DNA from: a virus
IMG/VR virus record: IMGVR_UViG_3300010354_000721
Coordinates: 1 to 22,636 of that record
Strand: one strand, 5' to 3'
DNA length: 22,636 bases
Made by a program: the position numbers and the translations under genes. This document shows, in pieces, positions 7,015 through 14,324 of this stretch. Position 1 is the first letter of the stretch; the number at the start of each line of letters is the position of its first letter. The notes beneath the pieces were generated by a model. The model did no database searches and was not told the DNA's origin. It saw nothing but the letters and a program-made list of their open reading frames with translations.

Positions 7015-9698
7015 TTGCGGCGTCTCCTAACTGCCTTCATATCTCCAGTTGGCGCTCCGCCACCTGAACTGCTGCCTCCAGTTGACCCTCCAGTTGTTGC
7101 TGCGGCAACTGCAGCAGCGTTGATAGCAGCACCTGCAGCGACTACAGTTGCTACAACCATCTTTGTTGCTTCTTCTCGTTCTTCAGGCGACATATCTGCA
7201 CCGATACTTCCCAGTGCAAGAAGAACTTGACCTGGGTCATTAAATAATTCGCCAAGTAATTCAGATGGATTTTCAATTAGTTCAAGAGCGGCTGCAACTT
7301 CTGCAGTAATGATAACCTCATTACCGTTCTCATCGGTTCTAACATCGACTGGTGTTTCTGGAGGCAGGTCTTCATAGGTGATGCCTGCTTCTTTTATAGC
7401 CTCGCTAGATATAGCCTCACCTGGTGCTACACTTGAAATCAAAGCAGTAACTACAACGGCCTTTTCTTCGGCTGTTAACTTGCCATCAGAAAGTGCGTTG
7501 GAGATGACCGTTTCTGGTGTAGGCTCTGGCTTACTTGGTTCAACGATAGGAGTATCTTGTGATTCTTCAGACTGATTTTCTTGCTCTTGGTTGTCTGGTT
7601 CTGGCTCTTCTGATTCTTCAGAAGGGGGTTCGTCCACAGGGTCGTCGGTTTCGTCAGTTTCTTCGGGCGATGTGGGTTGTGACTCTTCTTCTGTGGGGGT
7701 CGGCTCTGGCTCTGTATCTGAATCAGTAGATGAATCCGTATCTTCTGACGGATTATCGGAAACTGGAGGATTGTCTTCAGGATTCTCTGTCTCGTCTGGA
7801 GTGTCTGAAGAGTTGTCATCTGGAGAGTCAGCAGGTTCCTCTTCCGGATTTTCTGTTTCCTCTTCAGAAGGTTCTTCTGGATTCTCTGGAGCAGGTTCAG
7901 TTGGCTCTGTCTCAGGTTCAGAAGGTTTCTCTGGCTGAGGTTGAGTCTCAGGTTGAGGTGTTGGAGCCGTGGGCTCAGAAGGAGTAGGTTGAGGTGAAGG
8001 TTCGGGTGTGGGTTGCGGTTGTGGTTGCGGCTCTGGTTGGGGTTGTGGCTGTGGCTGTGGCTGCGGTTCGGGAGTTGGCTCAGGCGTTGGAGTCGGAGTG
8101 GGATTGGGCTGAGGAAGAGGAGTAGGTTCTGATGTCGGAGTTGGTTCTGGGGTTGGTGTTGGGGTTGGGGTTGGCTCTGGTGTTGGGGTTGGCGTTGGTT
8201 CTGGCTGTGGTGTGGGCGTGGGAGTCGGAGTGGGCTCAGGTGATGGCGCGGGCTGAACAGGAGTTTGAAGAGCGGTCACAGCAATAGCAACAGTTGCTGT
8301 AGCCGTATCTGCTAGTGCATTTGCAGTAGCAATTGCAGTCGCTGCTGCAGTTTGGGCTGCAGCGACAGTTTCACTTGTAACGTTTGTCATTGGTTGCACA
8401 GGCTGTCCTGCGGTCTCGCGCACGCCCGTGCGTGGGCCATTCCAAAGAATTGTATTACCTGACATTTTTCCAATACCAGTCCACTCACCTGTTTCTGGAT
8501 TAACTGTCATCTTCCAATTGACATTAGTTAAAGGACCATTTGGGTCAGAAAATCTATGAAGTTTCCAGTCAACTTCAAGTGTTGTTTCTGTTGTAGTTAC
8601 AACAGTTGAGGCTCCTGTACCTGCACTTTGATAGTCGCTGGCAAATACAGAGATGTTTGGAGTATTTGGGAAATCCCACCAATTAAAATCTCCAGTACCA
8701 AATGTAATTGTGGCTTTAGATGTTACATAGATTTGACTATTTGGCCCCTGACCGTTGTACAGGATGTCACCCATCTTTATATCAAAAGGCGTTTGAATTT
8801 TTGTAGCAGCGTCATACATTGTAGGAAGAACTGTCGTCGTGACAGTTGGAGTATCTACAGGGGCTGGGGCTACATATCCATCTGTTGTATAAACTTTTGT
8901 ATTTTGAGGAGCAGAAGACAAATCATTGGCTGTGTTTTGTGCAGCGATGGCCGTAACAGTCGCAGACTCTGCTACAGATATAGCAGTTTGAGCCTCTGTT
9001 ATTTGAGTAGCAGCAGCCGCTTGTTGTGTGACAGTTGACGATTCAATTGCAGTATTTAGCGTTACAGTTGCCGTCTCAATTTTTGCTTGTACGGAGGTGA
9101 CTGTAGGTGTTTCAGGTGTGGTGGCAGTGGGCGTTTGTGGTGTATTGCTTGGGGACGGGGATTGTGTTGGGCTGGATATGGGCGTCGGAGCCACTGAAGC
9201 GGAAGGTGAAGGTTCTGCAGACGGTGATACAGACGGACTCGGCTCAGAAGATGGAGCGGGTGTTGATGTTGGAGCAACAGTTGCGGTTGCACCGTCAGAA
9301 ACTGTCGGAGTTGGAGACGGAGTTGAAGTGGAAGACTGCGAGGGTTCTGGCGTTGGAGTCGGACTTGGAGAGGGTTCAGTCGAAGTACTTGTGGAAGGAC
9401 TAGGAGAAGGTTCGACTGTCGGCGTAGGAGTTGGTGAAGGTTCTACTGTTGGAGAAGGAGTTGGTGATGGAGCAGGTGCTGTGGTTTCTGTTTGGCTTGG
9501 GGTTGGGGTTGGCGTTGGATTTTGTGTTGGTGAAGGTGATGCTTCGCTCGGTGATGGAGAGACTGTCGGTTCTGGAGACGGCTCAGTTGCGCGAACAGGA
9601 CTCAATACTAGAAGCGCATAAATAAATAACGCTCCTGCTAAGAAAGATATTCGACTAAAGAAACCAGATTGTGCTGCGGATGAACGCAGTAATTTCAA
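7011..9698 (-). CDS. Large secreted, membrane-anchored Pro/Thr/Ser-rich surface protein
   Basis: An 895-residue protein. Residues 1-37 form a signal peptide (basic n-region, core FLAGALFIYALLVLSPVRA). Then come a Pro/Ser/Thr stretch (about 38-195), an Ala/Thr helical stretch (about 200-265), and a beta-rich domain (about 275-440) containing DFNWWDFPNTPNISVFASDY and WKMTVNPETGEWTGIGKMSG. A second Pro/Thr/Gln stretch, an acidic Glu/Pro/Ser region and a helical C-terminal domain follow. A hydrophobic segment (VVATVVAAGAAINAAAVAAA), a Gly/Ser linker and a basic end (RRRRK) close it. The layout implies an extracellular protein tethered by its C-terminus. The start is TTG with GAGGGG four bases upstream. 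Wall-spanning lysis factor, superinfection-exclusion factor or virion decoration are possibilities; none is demonstrated. No LPxTG sortase motif is present. Confidence 0.85.
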   Translation of the reverse strand: MKLLRSSAAQSGFFSRISFLAGALFIYALLVLSPVRATEPSPEPTVSPSPSEASPSPTQNPTPTPTPSQTETTAPAPSPTPSPTVEPSPTPTPTVEPSPSPSTSTSTEPSPSPTPTPEPSQSSTSTPSPTPTVSDGATATVAPTSTPAPSSEPSPSVSPSAEPSPSASVAPTPISSPTQSPSPSNTPQTPTATTPETPTVTSVQAKIETATVTLNTAIESSTVTQQAAAATQITEAQTAISVAESATVTAIAAQNTANDLSSAPQNTKVYTTDGYVAPAPVDTPTVTTTVLPTMYDAATKIQTPFDIKMGDILYNGQGPNSQIYVTSKATITFGTGDFNWWDFPNTPNISVFASDYQSAGTGASTVVTTTETTLEVDWKLHRFSDPNGPLTNVNWKMTVNPETGEWTGIGKMSGNTILWNGPRTGVRETAGQPVQPMTNVTSETVAAAQTAAATAIATANALADTATATVAIAVTALQTPVQPAPSPEPTPTPTPTPQPEPTPTPTPEPTPTPTPTPEPTPTSEPTPLPQPNPTPTPTPEPTPEPQPQPQPQPQPEPQPQPQPTPEPSPQPTPSEPTAPTPQPETQPQPEKPSEPETEPTEPAPENPEEPSEEETENPEEEPADSPDDNSSDTPDETENPEDNPPVSDNPSEDTDSSTDSDTEPEPTPTEEESQPTSPEETDETDDPVDEPPSEESEEPEPDNQEQENQSEESQDTPIVEPSKPEPTPETVISNALSDGKLTAEEKAVVVTALISSVAPGEAISSEAIKEAGITYEDLPPETPVDVRTDENGNEVIITAEVAAALELIENPSELLGELFNDPGQVLLALGSIGADMSPEEREEATKMVVATVVAAGAAINAAAVAAATTGGSTGGSSSGGGAPTGDMKAVRRRRK

Positions 9699-9736
9699 AA
9701 AACCCCTCGGAATCTTTGTACCCCTCGAAGACTAAA

Positions 9737-9970
9737 TTATACTGGTTTCCAATTTCTTCGCACGATTAACTTTGATGCAGCAGGATTATGTGAATTAACA
9801 GATTCGCCTTGTACACCACGTCCTCGATTGCTCCAAGAGACAACGCTTGGCTCTGCTTTTGATTTGTAACCTAAGTTAGTATTGTAACTAAAGTGTTGCT
9901 TTATTCCACGACGTTGATTAACACGTAGTGTTTGTCTTTGCATTCTTGGCGAACCAAATACTTCATCCAT
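9737..9970 (-). CDS. Small basic hypothetical protein
   Basis: A 77-residue protein starting MDEVFGSPRMQRQTLRVNQR, rich in Arg, Asn and Ser, without cysteine pairs or membrane segments. ATG 9970 is preferred over TTG 9973 because it overlaps the upstream TGA by four bases (ATGA). It lies just before the large surface-protein gene. Function unknown. Confidence 0.65.
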   Translation of the reverse strand: MDEVFGSPRMQRQTLRVNQRRGIKQHFSYNTNLGYKSKAEPSVVSWSNRGRGVQGESVNSHNPAASKLIVRRNWKPV

Positions 9971-10326
9971 CAACTTACTCCTGCTGCTCCGTTAAATGTT
10001 GTTCCACCCATTCCCATTCCATCTGTAGTTGCAGCAGTTTGTCCAGAGCCAGCATCAGCAGGAACTTGTTCTGGATTCATTACACCAGTTCCAGAACCCA
10101 TCGCTCCAACCATATTTGGATAAAGACCAAACCAAAATCCTGCGCCTGAATAACCTGATTCTCTTTTTCTTTTGAAACGACGACGCTTGTTCTCTTCTAC
10201 AGTATCCATGTAGTCATTAAATTGAGCAGCAAGGTTATTCACACGAGGCCCAACACTATAACGACCATAACTTCCTTTAATACCGCCATACATCCCCTGA
10301 CCAAGTACGTATCTATTGTTTTCCAT
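9970..10326 (-). CDS. Gly/Met-rich hypothetical protein
   Basis: A 118-residue protein starting MENNRYVLGQGMYGGIKGSY. A basic stretch (ENKRRRFKRKRES) near residue 50 is followed by a Gly/Ala/Met-rich tail (AMGSGTGVMNPEQ, GMGMGGTTFNGAAGVS). The frame is open further upstream to 10407, but that part overlaps the previous gene heavily, so ATG 10326 with a 14-base overlap is preferred. The Gly-rich tail suggests a virion-associated or low-complexity protein. Not recognised. Confidence 0.65.
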   Translation of the reverse strand: MENNRYVLGQGMYGGIKGSYGRYSVGPRVNNLAAQFNDYMDTVEENKRRRFKRKRESGYSGAGFWFGLYPNMVGAMGSGTGVMNPEQVPADAGSGQTAATTDGMGMGGTTFNGAAGVS

Positions 10327-10534
10327 AATTAAACACACCTTGTGGGTCATAGACTTCGATTGATTTAAGTACAAGAGGAGTTGCGATTTGACGAGCATGA
10401 TGCCCACAGAAGTACAACTCTCCGGTAATTAAAGTAGCACGAATCATTGCTGCTGCGCCGCACTTATCGCACCTGTCCATCGCTGTCAGGGGCGCTCTAG
10501 TGTCGGTAGTGGTCACTACAGTGGTCGCTTGCAC
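10313..10534 (-). CDS. Small zinc-ribbon-like protein, DUF7455-like
   Basis: A 73-residue protein. MDRCDKCGAAAMIRATLITG followed by ELYFCGHHA gives C-x2-C ... C-x-H-H, the pattern of DUF7455-type proteins common in actinobacteria and their phages (assigned by eye). GTG at 10534 overlaps the lysin stop by 19 bases. ATG at codon 19 (MDRCDKC) would remove the overlap and keep the whole zinc motif, so it is a good alternative start. Function unknown, probably nucleic-acid or protein binding. Confidence 0.75.
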   Translation of the reverse strand: MQATTVVTTTDTRAPLTAMDRCDKCGAAAMIRATLITGELYFCGHHARQIATPLVLKSIEVYDPQGVFNYGKQ

Positions 10535-11085
10535 TCACTGCAGACCTTGGCTTCAGCAGGTGCTGCAGCCTCAGTCTTTGCCGCTCCTTTGAACTTTGGA
10601 CGACCAAATCCTACGATTGATATCTGTACATTCTGTTTATTCTTTTTATAGGCACGAAGTTTCTTTACAACTTCTCCACCATTACGTTGTGATTTCTTTG
10701 GGTCGCCAGAAGTGTTACCTTCAATGCACCATACAGTGCCGTCTTCGTTGTCTTTGATAACGATACCGACGTGAGAGATTCGCTCTACACCATCACCAGG
10801 AAAGTCAAAGTAGGCAATGTCACCAGGTTCTGGGTCGCAAATCTGTGCGTCATACCAACGACCAGACTTCTTAAATGCCGCAGCACCACCTGGTGTGTAT
10901 ACAGTGTTAGGAACTTTTACTCCGGCCTTATCTGCACACCACATAACGAATGAACCGCACCATGGCTGAAAATTAGCCTTTGTAAAGGCGCCGTACTTTG
11001 TCTCGTTGTCTTTTGGACCTTCGATATAGCCAATCTCTTCTTTTGCAATCTCAATGAGTTTGGCTGCTGTACCTAGTTCTGCCAT
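10516..11085 (-). CDS. CHAP-domain endolysin
   Basis: A 189-residue peptidoglycan hydrolase. The CHAP (Cys/His amidohydrolase) domain spans about residues 7-160. C43 lies in FQPWCGSFVMWCADKAGV, H105 in RISHVGIVI and N124 in CIEGNTSG, in the expected catalytic order, with PGDIAYFDFPGDG between them. CHAP enzymes cut amide bonds in peptidoglycan stems or cross-bridges. After an Ala-rich linker, the C-terminus is VCSECKRPL, a lone C-x2-C that may bind metal with another chain. There is no signal peptide, so export would depend on a holin. The ATG follows the stop of the upstream two-helix membrane protein (11085 overlap), supporting a lysis cassette. Confidence 0.9.
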   Translation of the reverse strand: MAELGTAAKLIEIAKEEIGYIEGPKDNETKYGAFTKANFQPWCGSFVMWCADKAGVKVPNTVYTPGGAAAFKKSGRWYDAQICDPEPGDIAYFDFPGDGVERISHVGIVIKDNEDGTVWCIEGNTSGDPKKSQRNGGEVVKKLRAYKKNKQNVQISIVGFGRPKFKGAAKTEAAAPAEAKVCSECKRPL

Positions 11086-11486
11086 TAGTCTTTATCCCAA
11101 TCTTCGTCGATGTCCTGCTCATCAGGCATCTGTGAATTATCTTTTCCAGATTGAACCTCTGCCACTACCTCTTCTGGAGAAGAAGCAACAGGCTCTTCAG
11201 TTGTTACAGAAGGAGAACCGTTTTCCATTGCCTCTTTCATTTCTTGGGCGCCACTCTTGCCAATCAATAGACCAGCGAGTGTTCCAGTAATGAAGGTTGC
11301 TACGCTTCCAAGAACATTGAAGAACATCTTGTCATTCTCTGATTGAGCATTTACAGGTTGCGTAACAAAGATAAGAGCGTAGAGAATTCCAAGTGTTGTG
11401 GATAAAAGAATTACTCCCAACATAATTCCTAATGCAAACTTTAATCGTGCATCTAGTTCTGCTGATGTATACCTGTTATTACTCAT
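11085..11486 (-). CDS. Two-helix membrane protein next to the lysin, holin candidate
   Basis: A 133-residue protein with two transmembrane helices, about residues 17-41 (FALGIMLGVILLSTTLGILY) and 57-76 (NVLGSVATFITGTLAGLLIG). A long acidic C-terminal tail follows (EEVVAEVQSGKDNSQ ... DEDWDKD). Its stop shares a base with the lysin start. Placement directly before the lysin makes it a strong holin candidate, although the acidic tail is longer than usual and the other small membrane genes at 6604 and 6847 compete for the role. Confidence 0.75.
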   Translation of the reverse strand: MSNNRYTSAELDARLKFALGIMLGVILLSTTLGILYALIFVTQPVNAQSENDKMFFNVLGSVATFITGTLAGLLIGKSGAQEMKEAMENGSPSVTTEEPVASSPEEVVAEVQSGKDNSQMPDEQDIDEDWDKD

Positions 11487-11700
11487 TGGTGGTTTCCTCT
11501 GTAGTGTCCGATGTTCCGTTTATTGCGTCTGGTCCAACTAAATCTTCTGGACATGCGCCAGCAACAGTGCATAAGGGTGGTTTGCACTCTTCATTCTCCC
11601 AGTTTGCTGGGTCTTGGCAAGGATAACGATAGTGTCCATCATATCCACAACCGGTTAGAAGGGCTGTAAGAGCCAAGAGGAGTGTAGTTAGTTTTAGCAC
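11479..11700 (-). CDS. Small phage lipoprotein
   Basis: A 73-residue protein with a lipoprotein signal: MLKLTTLLLALTALLTGC, where LLTGC is the lipobox and C18 would be lipidated. The mature part is about 55 residues with four more cysteines (CQDP, CKPPLC, ACPEDL) and a Thr/Glu tail. It would sit on the outer face of the cytoplasmic membrane. The start is GTG. It overlaps the next membrane-protein gene by eight bases. Phage lipoproteins can block superinfection or act as spanin-like lysis parts; the lysis location favours the latter slightly, but function is unknown. Confidence 0.78.
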   Translation of the reverse strand: MLKLTTLLLALTALLTGCGYDGHYRYPCQDPANWENEECKPPLCTVAGACPEDLVGPDAINGTSDTTEETTNE

Positions 11701-11712
11701 GAACTGATTTTA

Positions 11713-11976
11713 TCAGTCTTGCTGGATTCCCAGTCTTTCTAAGTACTTCTCTTTTTCTTGCATGAGGAAGTCCTCTATGCGTTTATGTTGCTCTTGAGCC
11801 TTCTCTTCGGTTGCCTTTACCTGTTCCTCAGTCAACTCACCCATTCCATCCTTAAAAGTCTGTATGGCTAGGTCTAGTTCAGTCTTGGCAAGAGCGGCAC
11901 GTAGTTGTGCCTGCTTCCATCTTGCTTCTGCGTGTCTAATCTTCTTCCTCTTCCTCTTATCTTTTTTGCTAGACAT
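11713..11976 (-). CDS. Basic coiled-coil hypothetical protein
   Basis: An 87-residue protein, strongly basic at the start (MSSKKDKRKRKKIRHAEARW), then helical and charged throughout with heptad-like spacing (KATEEKAQEQHKRIEDFLMQ). It overlaps the upstream gene by eight bases. No catalytic motif was seen. It could be a scaffold, tail or nucleic-acid-associated coiled coil. Confidence 0.68.
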   Translation of the reverse strand: MSSKKDKRKRKKIRHAEARWKQAQLRAALAKTELDLAIQTFKDGMGELTEEQVKATEEKAQEQHKRIEDFLMQEKEKYLERLGIQQD

Positions 11977-12475
11977 TTATCAACTCTGGTATTGAGTCGT
12001 TAAATTCATGTAGTGGAACTCTCCAAGAACCTTCAGGAGCGTATATCCACTCATCTCTTTGAGTGTCTTCCATACGAATCCATCCATATACCTCTACTTG
12101 AGAGTAGAAGTCGCGGTCGAGTACGCGTGCGCCCACGAGAAGATGACCAGGCTTTATATCTTTTGGAAAGACAGGAATCTCATCACGAGTTCTGACACTC
12201 TTGACTTCAATGTTAGAGCCAACATCTGGAATGTGCTTTCTAAATGGGTGCTCTTCGTTTGGATAGAACGGGAATGTCAATGGCATCTTATAAAGTTTTG
12301 CAACAGCATATTCTGCAACGATAGTGCGAATGTTTGCTGACACTTCTGGCTCTAACTTTGCTTTGTTTTCACCAGCGTAATTTGGTCTGTCAATACTGCC
12401 CCACTTCATTAACCATCTATTTAGAGCGATATCTGCACATGCACGAACTTCTTCTTTGCTTAGGTTAACAATCAT
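11969..12475 (-). CDS. PD-(D/E)XK nuclease-like protein
   Basis: A 168-residue protein from ATG 12475. Residue E55 lies in IVAEYAVAKLY, D84 in HIPDVGSNIEVKSVRT, and E90-V-K92 follows, matching the E ... P-D-x(n)-E-x-K core of PD-(D/E)XK nucleases. Hydrophobic strands after it (GHLLVGARVLD, SQVEVYGWI) fit the fold. Such proteins cleave or repair DNA, for example as restriction-like or recombination nucleases; the exact substrate is unknown. ATG 12475 has a strong AGGAG five bases upstream. The frame extends to 12541, but those codons carry a hairpin that would hide this ribosome binding site. Hence the shorter start is preferred. Confidence 0.7.
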   Translation of the reverse strand: MIVNLSKEEVRACADIALNRWLMKWGSIDRPNYAGENKAKLEPEVSANIRTIVAEYAVAKLYKMPLTFPFYPNEEHPFRKHIPDVGSNIEVKSVRTRDEIPVFPKDIKPGHLLVGARVLDRDFYSQVEVYGWIRMEDTQRDEWIYAPEGSWRVPLHEFNDSIPELINV

Positions 12476-12477
12476 AA

Positions 12478-12508
12478 AGGCTCCTACCTCTTGTGAAGAT
12501 AGGAGCCT
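12478..12508. promoter_or_regulatory. Ribosome-binding-site-sequestering hairpin
   Basis: AGGCTCCTA and TAGGAGCCT form a perfect nine-base-pair stem with a 13-base loop. In the minus-strand RNA the 3' arm contains the AGGAG of the ribosome binding site for ATG 12475. A second copy of the sequestering octamer (AGGCUCCU in the RNA) is at 12553-12546 and could pair with the same site. This suggests translational control or competition between two structures. It could also act as an mRNA-processing site after the Hsp20 gene. The pairing is seen; the role is inference. Confidence 0.6.
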
Positions 12509-12575
12509 ATCAGATGAAATGGGCAGTTTTTGCGTGCTCATACCCAGGAGCCTCGTATTAAATTGTTCCGATATT

Positions 12576-13070
12576 TTATTTGATTTCTATAGTCCGTGGC
12601 TTCTTATGCTCAGGTATTTCTCGCTCAAGACGTATGGACAGAATTCCATCAGTCATATTGGCTTCGACAACCTTTACATCGTCTCCAAGAATGAAACTCT
12701 TCTCGAAAGTTCTAGCGGCAATACCTTTGTGTAGGTAGTCGGCTTCATCTCCATCTTTAGAGCCCTTTACAACTAGTTGGTTCTCTGTATATGTGAGTTC
12801 AATGTCTTCCTTGGAAAAGCCAGCAGCAGCAATCTCGATGATGTAAGTCTCATCGTCATCAACCTTAACAATGTTGTATGGGGGATATGTGTGCTTTGGC
12901 GCATTTCGCATTTCTTCAAGAAGACCAAATTGGCGTTCAAGGCCGATGGTCATTGAATTAAGTATTGGGCTTATTAAATCGAATGGATTTACAGGATTTT
13001 CTTTTTGTTCAAAGTATTTGCCGTAATCTGGATATTGAGTTTTCTTTTTTGCAACTTCATAGGGTGTCAT
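12576..13070 (-). CDS. Small heat-shock protein (Hsp20/alpha-crystallin)
   Basis: A 164-residue chaperone of the IbpA/Hsp20 type. The alpha-crystallin domain covers about residues 63-155: PPYNIVKVDDDETYIIEIAA, GFSKEDIELTYTENQLVVKG, IAARTFEKSFILGDDVKV, then ANMTDGILSIRLEREIPE, which includes the G-I-L beta9 motif. Residues 158-163 (PRTIEI) stand at the place of the C-terminal I-x-I motif. sHsps hold unfolding proteins for refolding and form oligomers in the cytoplasm. Similar genes occur in cyanophages and other aquatic phages, where they may assist virion assembly. AAGGAGAG precedes the ATG. It lies directly downstream of the proteasome-like gene, a protein-quality-control pair. Confidence 0.92.
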   Translation of the reverse strand: MTPYEVAKKKTQYPDYGKYFEQKENPVNPFDLISPILNSMTIGLERQFGLLEEMRNAPKHTYPPYNIVKVDDDETYIIEIAAAGFSKEDIELTYTENQLVVKGSKDGDEADYLHKGIAARTFEKSFILGDDVKVVEANMTDGILSIRLEREIPEHKKPRTIEIK

Positions 13071-13158
13071 AATCTCTCCTTAGACGAGACTAGGTAATGG
13101 CTCCCATTTGGCGAGCCGCATATGTAACATTAGCAGACTGTGATTTATTTCACAAAAG

Positions 13159-13710
13159 TTACTTCTTGTACTGGATTTCCTTTTGAAACGGCCCAGAAGT
13201 GTTGACGTCTATCTTTTCAGCAACGGCCATAGCCTTCTCAGGCTTAACACCGCCATAGAGAGCGCCTAGTGCATATGGAGAGCCAGAGCCAACGCCATAG
13301 AAGCCAGCATCTGACATACAAACAGACATATCATCTGCAATATCAAAGATTTGACCATTAGCGGCAATGAGAAGATTGAATCTGGTTTCACCTGACTTGC
13401 CATCAGATTTGCCTTCATTGAAGTCGTAGCCGTTATCTTCAAGGCATTTGCGTAGCGATGGCATTAACTTAGCGATAACGAAATGGTATGTATCTTTTCT
13501 GTCCTTGGCAGACATAGCAGGTGGACTCCATAAGTGCTGCGCAATATCGCAAGGAGCAACTTCGCCAGAACCTGCAACAAGGTATTCGCCTACCTTGCTA
13601 ATCTTTTTCATATTGGGGTGCTTATAACGACGACCACCATCTAATGTAACTTGATTATCTGCCATAAATAGGCAGTGGTCGTCGTATTGGACGCCAATGA
13701 TTGTTGTCAT
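13159..13710 (-). CDS. HslV/proteasome-beta-like Ntn hydrolase
   Basis: A 183-residue protein. After Met removal the N-terminus would be TTIIGVQYDDHCLFMADNQV, like HslV and proteasome beta subunits: Thr1 as nucleophile, Asp17 exactly at the expected spacing (MADNQVT), and Lys35 in NMKKISKVGEYLV as the equivalent of Lys33. LVAGSG and YGVGSGSPYALGALYGG match conserved family loops. ATG 13710 has GGGGAG upstream and gives the Thr directly after Met; the frame is open to 13755, but that start would bury it. HslV works with HslU, and 20S subunits with a proteasomal ATPase; no such ATPase is in this window, so a host partner or independent action is possible. Prohead-protease-like or host-proteolysis roles are inference. 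Confidence 0.82.
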   Translation of the reverse strand: MTTIIGVQYDDHCLFMADNQVTLDGGRRYKHPNMKKISKVGEYLVAGSGEVAPCDIAQHLWSPPAMSAKDRKDTYHFVIAKLMPSLRKCLEDNGYDFNEGKSDGKSGETRFNLLIAANGQIFDIADDMSVCMSDAGFYGVGSGSPYALGALYGGVKPEKAMAVAEKIDVNTSGPFQKEIQYKK

Positions 13711-13768
13711 GTTCTCCCCTTCGCCTCCAGGACCCAAGGATACCAAAGTGGTCAATCAGGGGTTGAGC

Positions 13769-13912
13769 CTAAAGAGACGTCCGATTTGCGCCCTTTGAAT
13801 GCTTTTTCTTCCTTGTATAGACCTTCTTAGAGGGAATGGGGGTAGCAGCGTTAGAGCGCCTCAACTCCTGAACCTTCTTGACCCTGGCAGGATTAGGACT
13901 CTTCTTTGTCAC
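13769..13912 (-). CDS. Small Lys/Arg-rich protein
   Basis: A 47-residue frame from GTG 13912, MTKKSPNPARVKKVQELRRS at the start, with SKKVYTRKKKHSKGAN near the end. GGAGA lies about eight bases upstream of the GTG. It overlaps the end of the ADP-ribosyltransferase-like gene by 20 bases and ends before the HslV-like gene. The strongly basic composition is typical of tiny phage nucleic-acid- or ribosome-binding proteins. No family recognised. Confidence 0.6.
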   Translation of the reverse strand: MTKKSPNPARVKKVQELRRSNAATPIPSKKVYTRKKKHSKGANRTSL

Positions 13913-14324
13913 GTTTTCGTCTCCAAGCGCTCAGAGCGTTCTCTAGAACCTTGTTATCGGTAACTATCTGTGGATGCGCTCTCATTGACTCGATGCCCTC
14001 TACTTTAAATCCCTTTTTGGATACGTAGATATTAGGAATGTCTTTAGCAAGACGTAGGTTCTTTTTAACTGGGTCAGTTCTCCATGGCTCTGTCTCTGAG
14101 TGCATCTCTTTTTCATCCACAGGACTAACTCTGTAGGTATATGTAAATAAAGACTTTGGGTCTCTAGTGTAATCTCGTTCTGCATCTAATGTCGAGTAGT
14201 TATCGGCATATGCTTTGTCTTTTGTGGCATGTGCGTGGTCCATCTCCATAGGCTTAATAATATCGCCCTTGTTAAATGGATGGCTTGTTCCATGAAATAG
14301 CGGCCCAGATAAAGGTGCACTCAT
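13893..14324 (-). CDS. Arr-like ADP-ribosyltransferase-fold protein
   Basis: A 143-residue protein starting MSAPLSGPLFHGTSHPFNKG. LFHGT is the NAD-binding H-G-T motif of Arr/rifampin-ADP-ribosyltransferase-like folds. It is followed by HAHATKDKAYADNYS, matching the A-T-x-x-x-x-A-Y segment, a strand FTYTYRVSPVD (position of [IV]-Y-x-V-x-P), and a terminal SKKGFKVEGI as in the Arr S-x-x-x-[FL]-x-[IV]-x-G end. Arr enzymes ADP-ribosylate rifampin; relatives in phages may modify host proteins. It shares its first 13 residues, all but one base of spacing and the fold with the 14793-15212 product, a clear duplication. ATG 14324 overlaps the previous TGA (ATGA). Confidence 0.65.
   Translation of the reverse strand: MSAPLSGPLFHGTSHPFNKGDIIKPMEMDHAHATKDKAYADNYSTLDAERDYTRDPKSLFTYTYRVSPVDEKEMHSETEPWRTDPVKKNLRLAKDIPNIYVSKKGFKVEGIESMRAHPQIVTDNKVLENALSAWRRKRDKEES

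Noticed and set aside
7591-7938. Plus-strand Ser/Gly-rich frame of 115 residues
   Set aside because: It is antisense to the acidic Glu/Pro/Ser part of the surface protein; open antisense frames arise from that repetitive codon use.
9028-9621. Plus-strand Val/Gly-rich frame of 197 residues
   Set aside because: Antisense to the Pro/Thr/Ser repeat region, with composition explained by reverse-complement Pro and Thr codons and no ribosome binding site.
13071-13158. RNA thermometer in the Hsp20 leader
   Set aside because: The leader has a small GGCTC/GAGCC hairpin, but the AAGGAGAG site is outside it and no ROSE or FourU pattern is visible.
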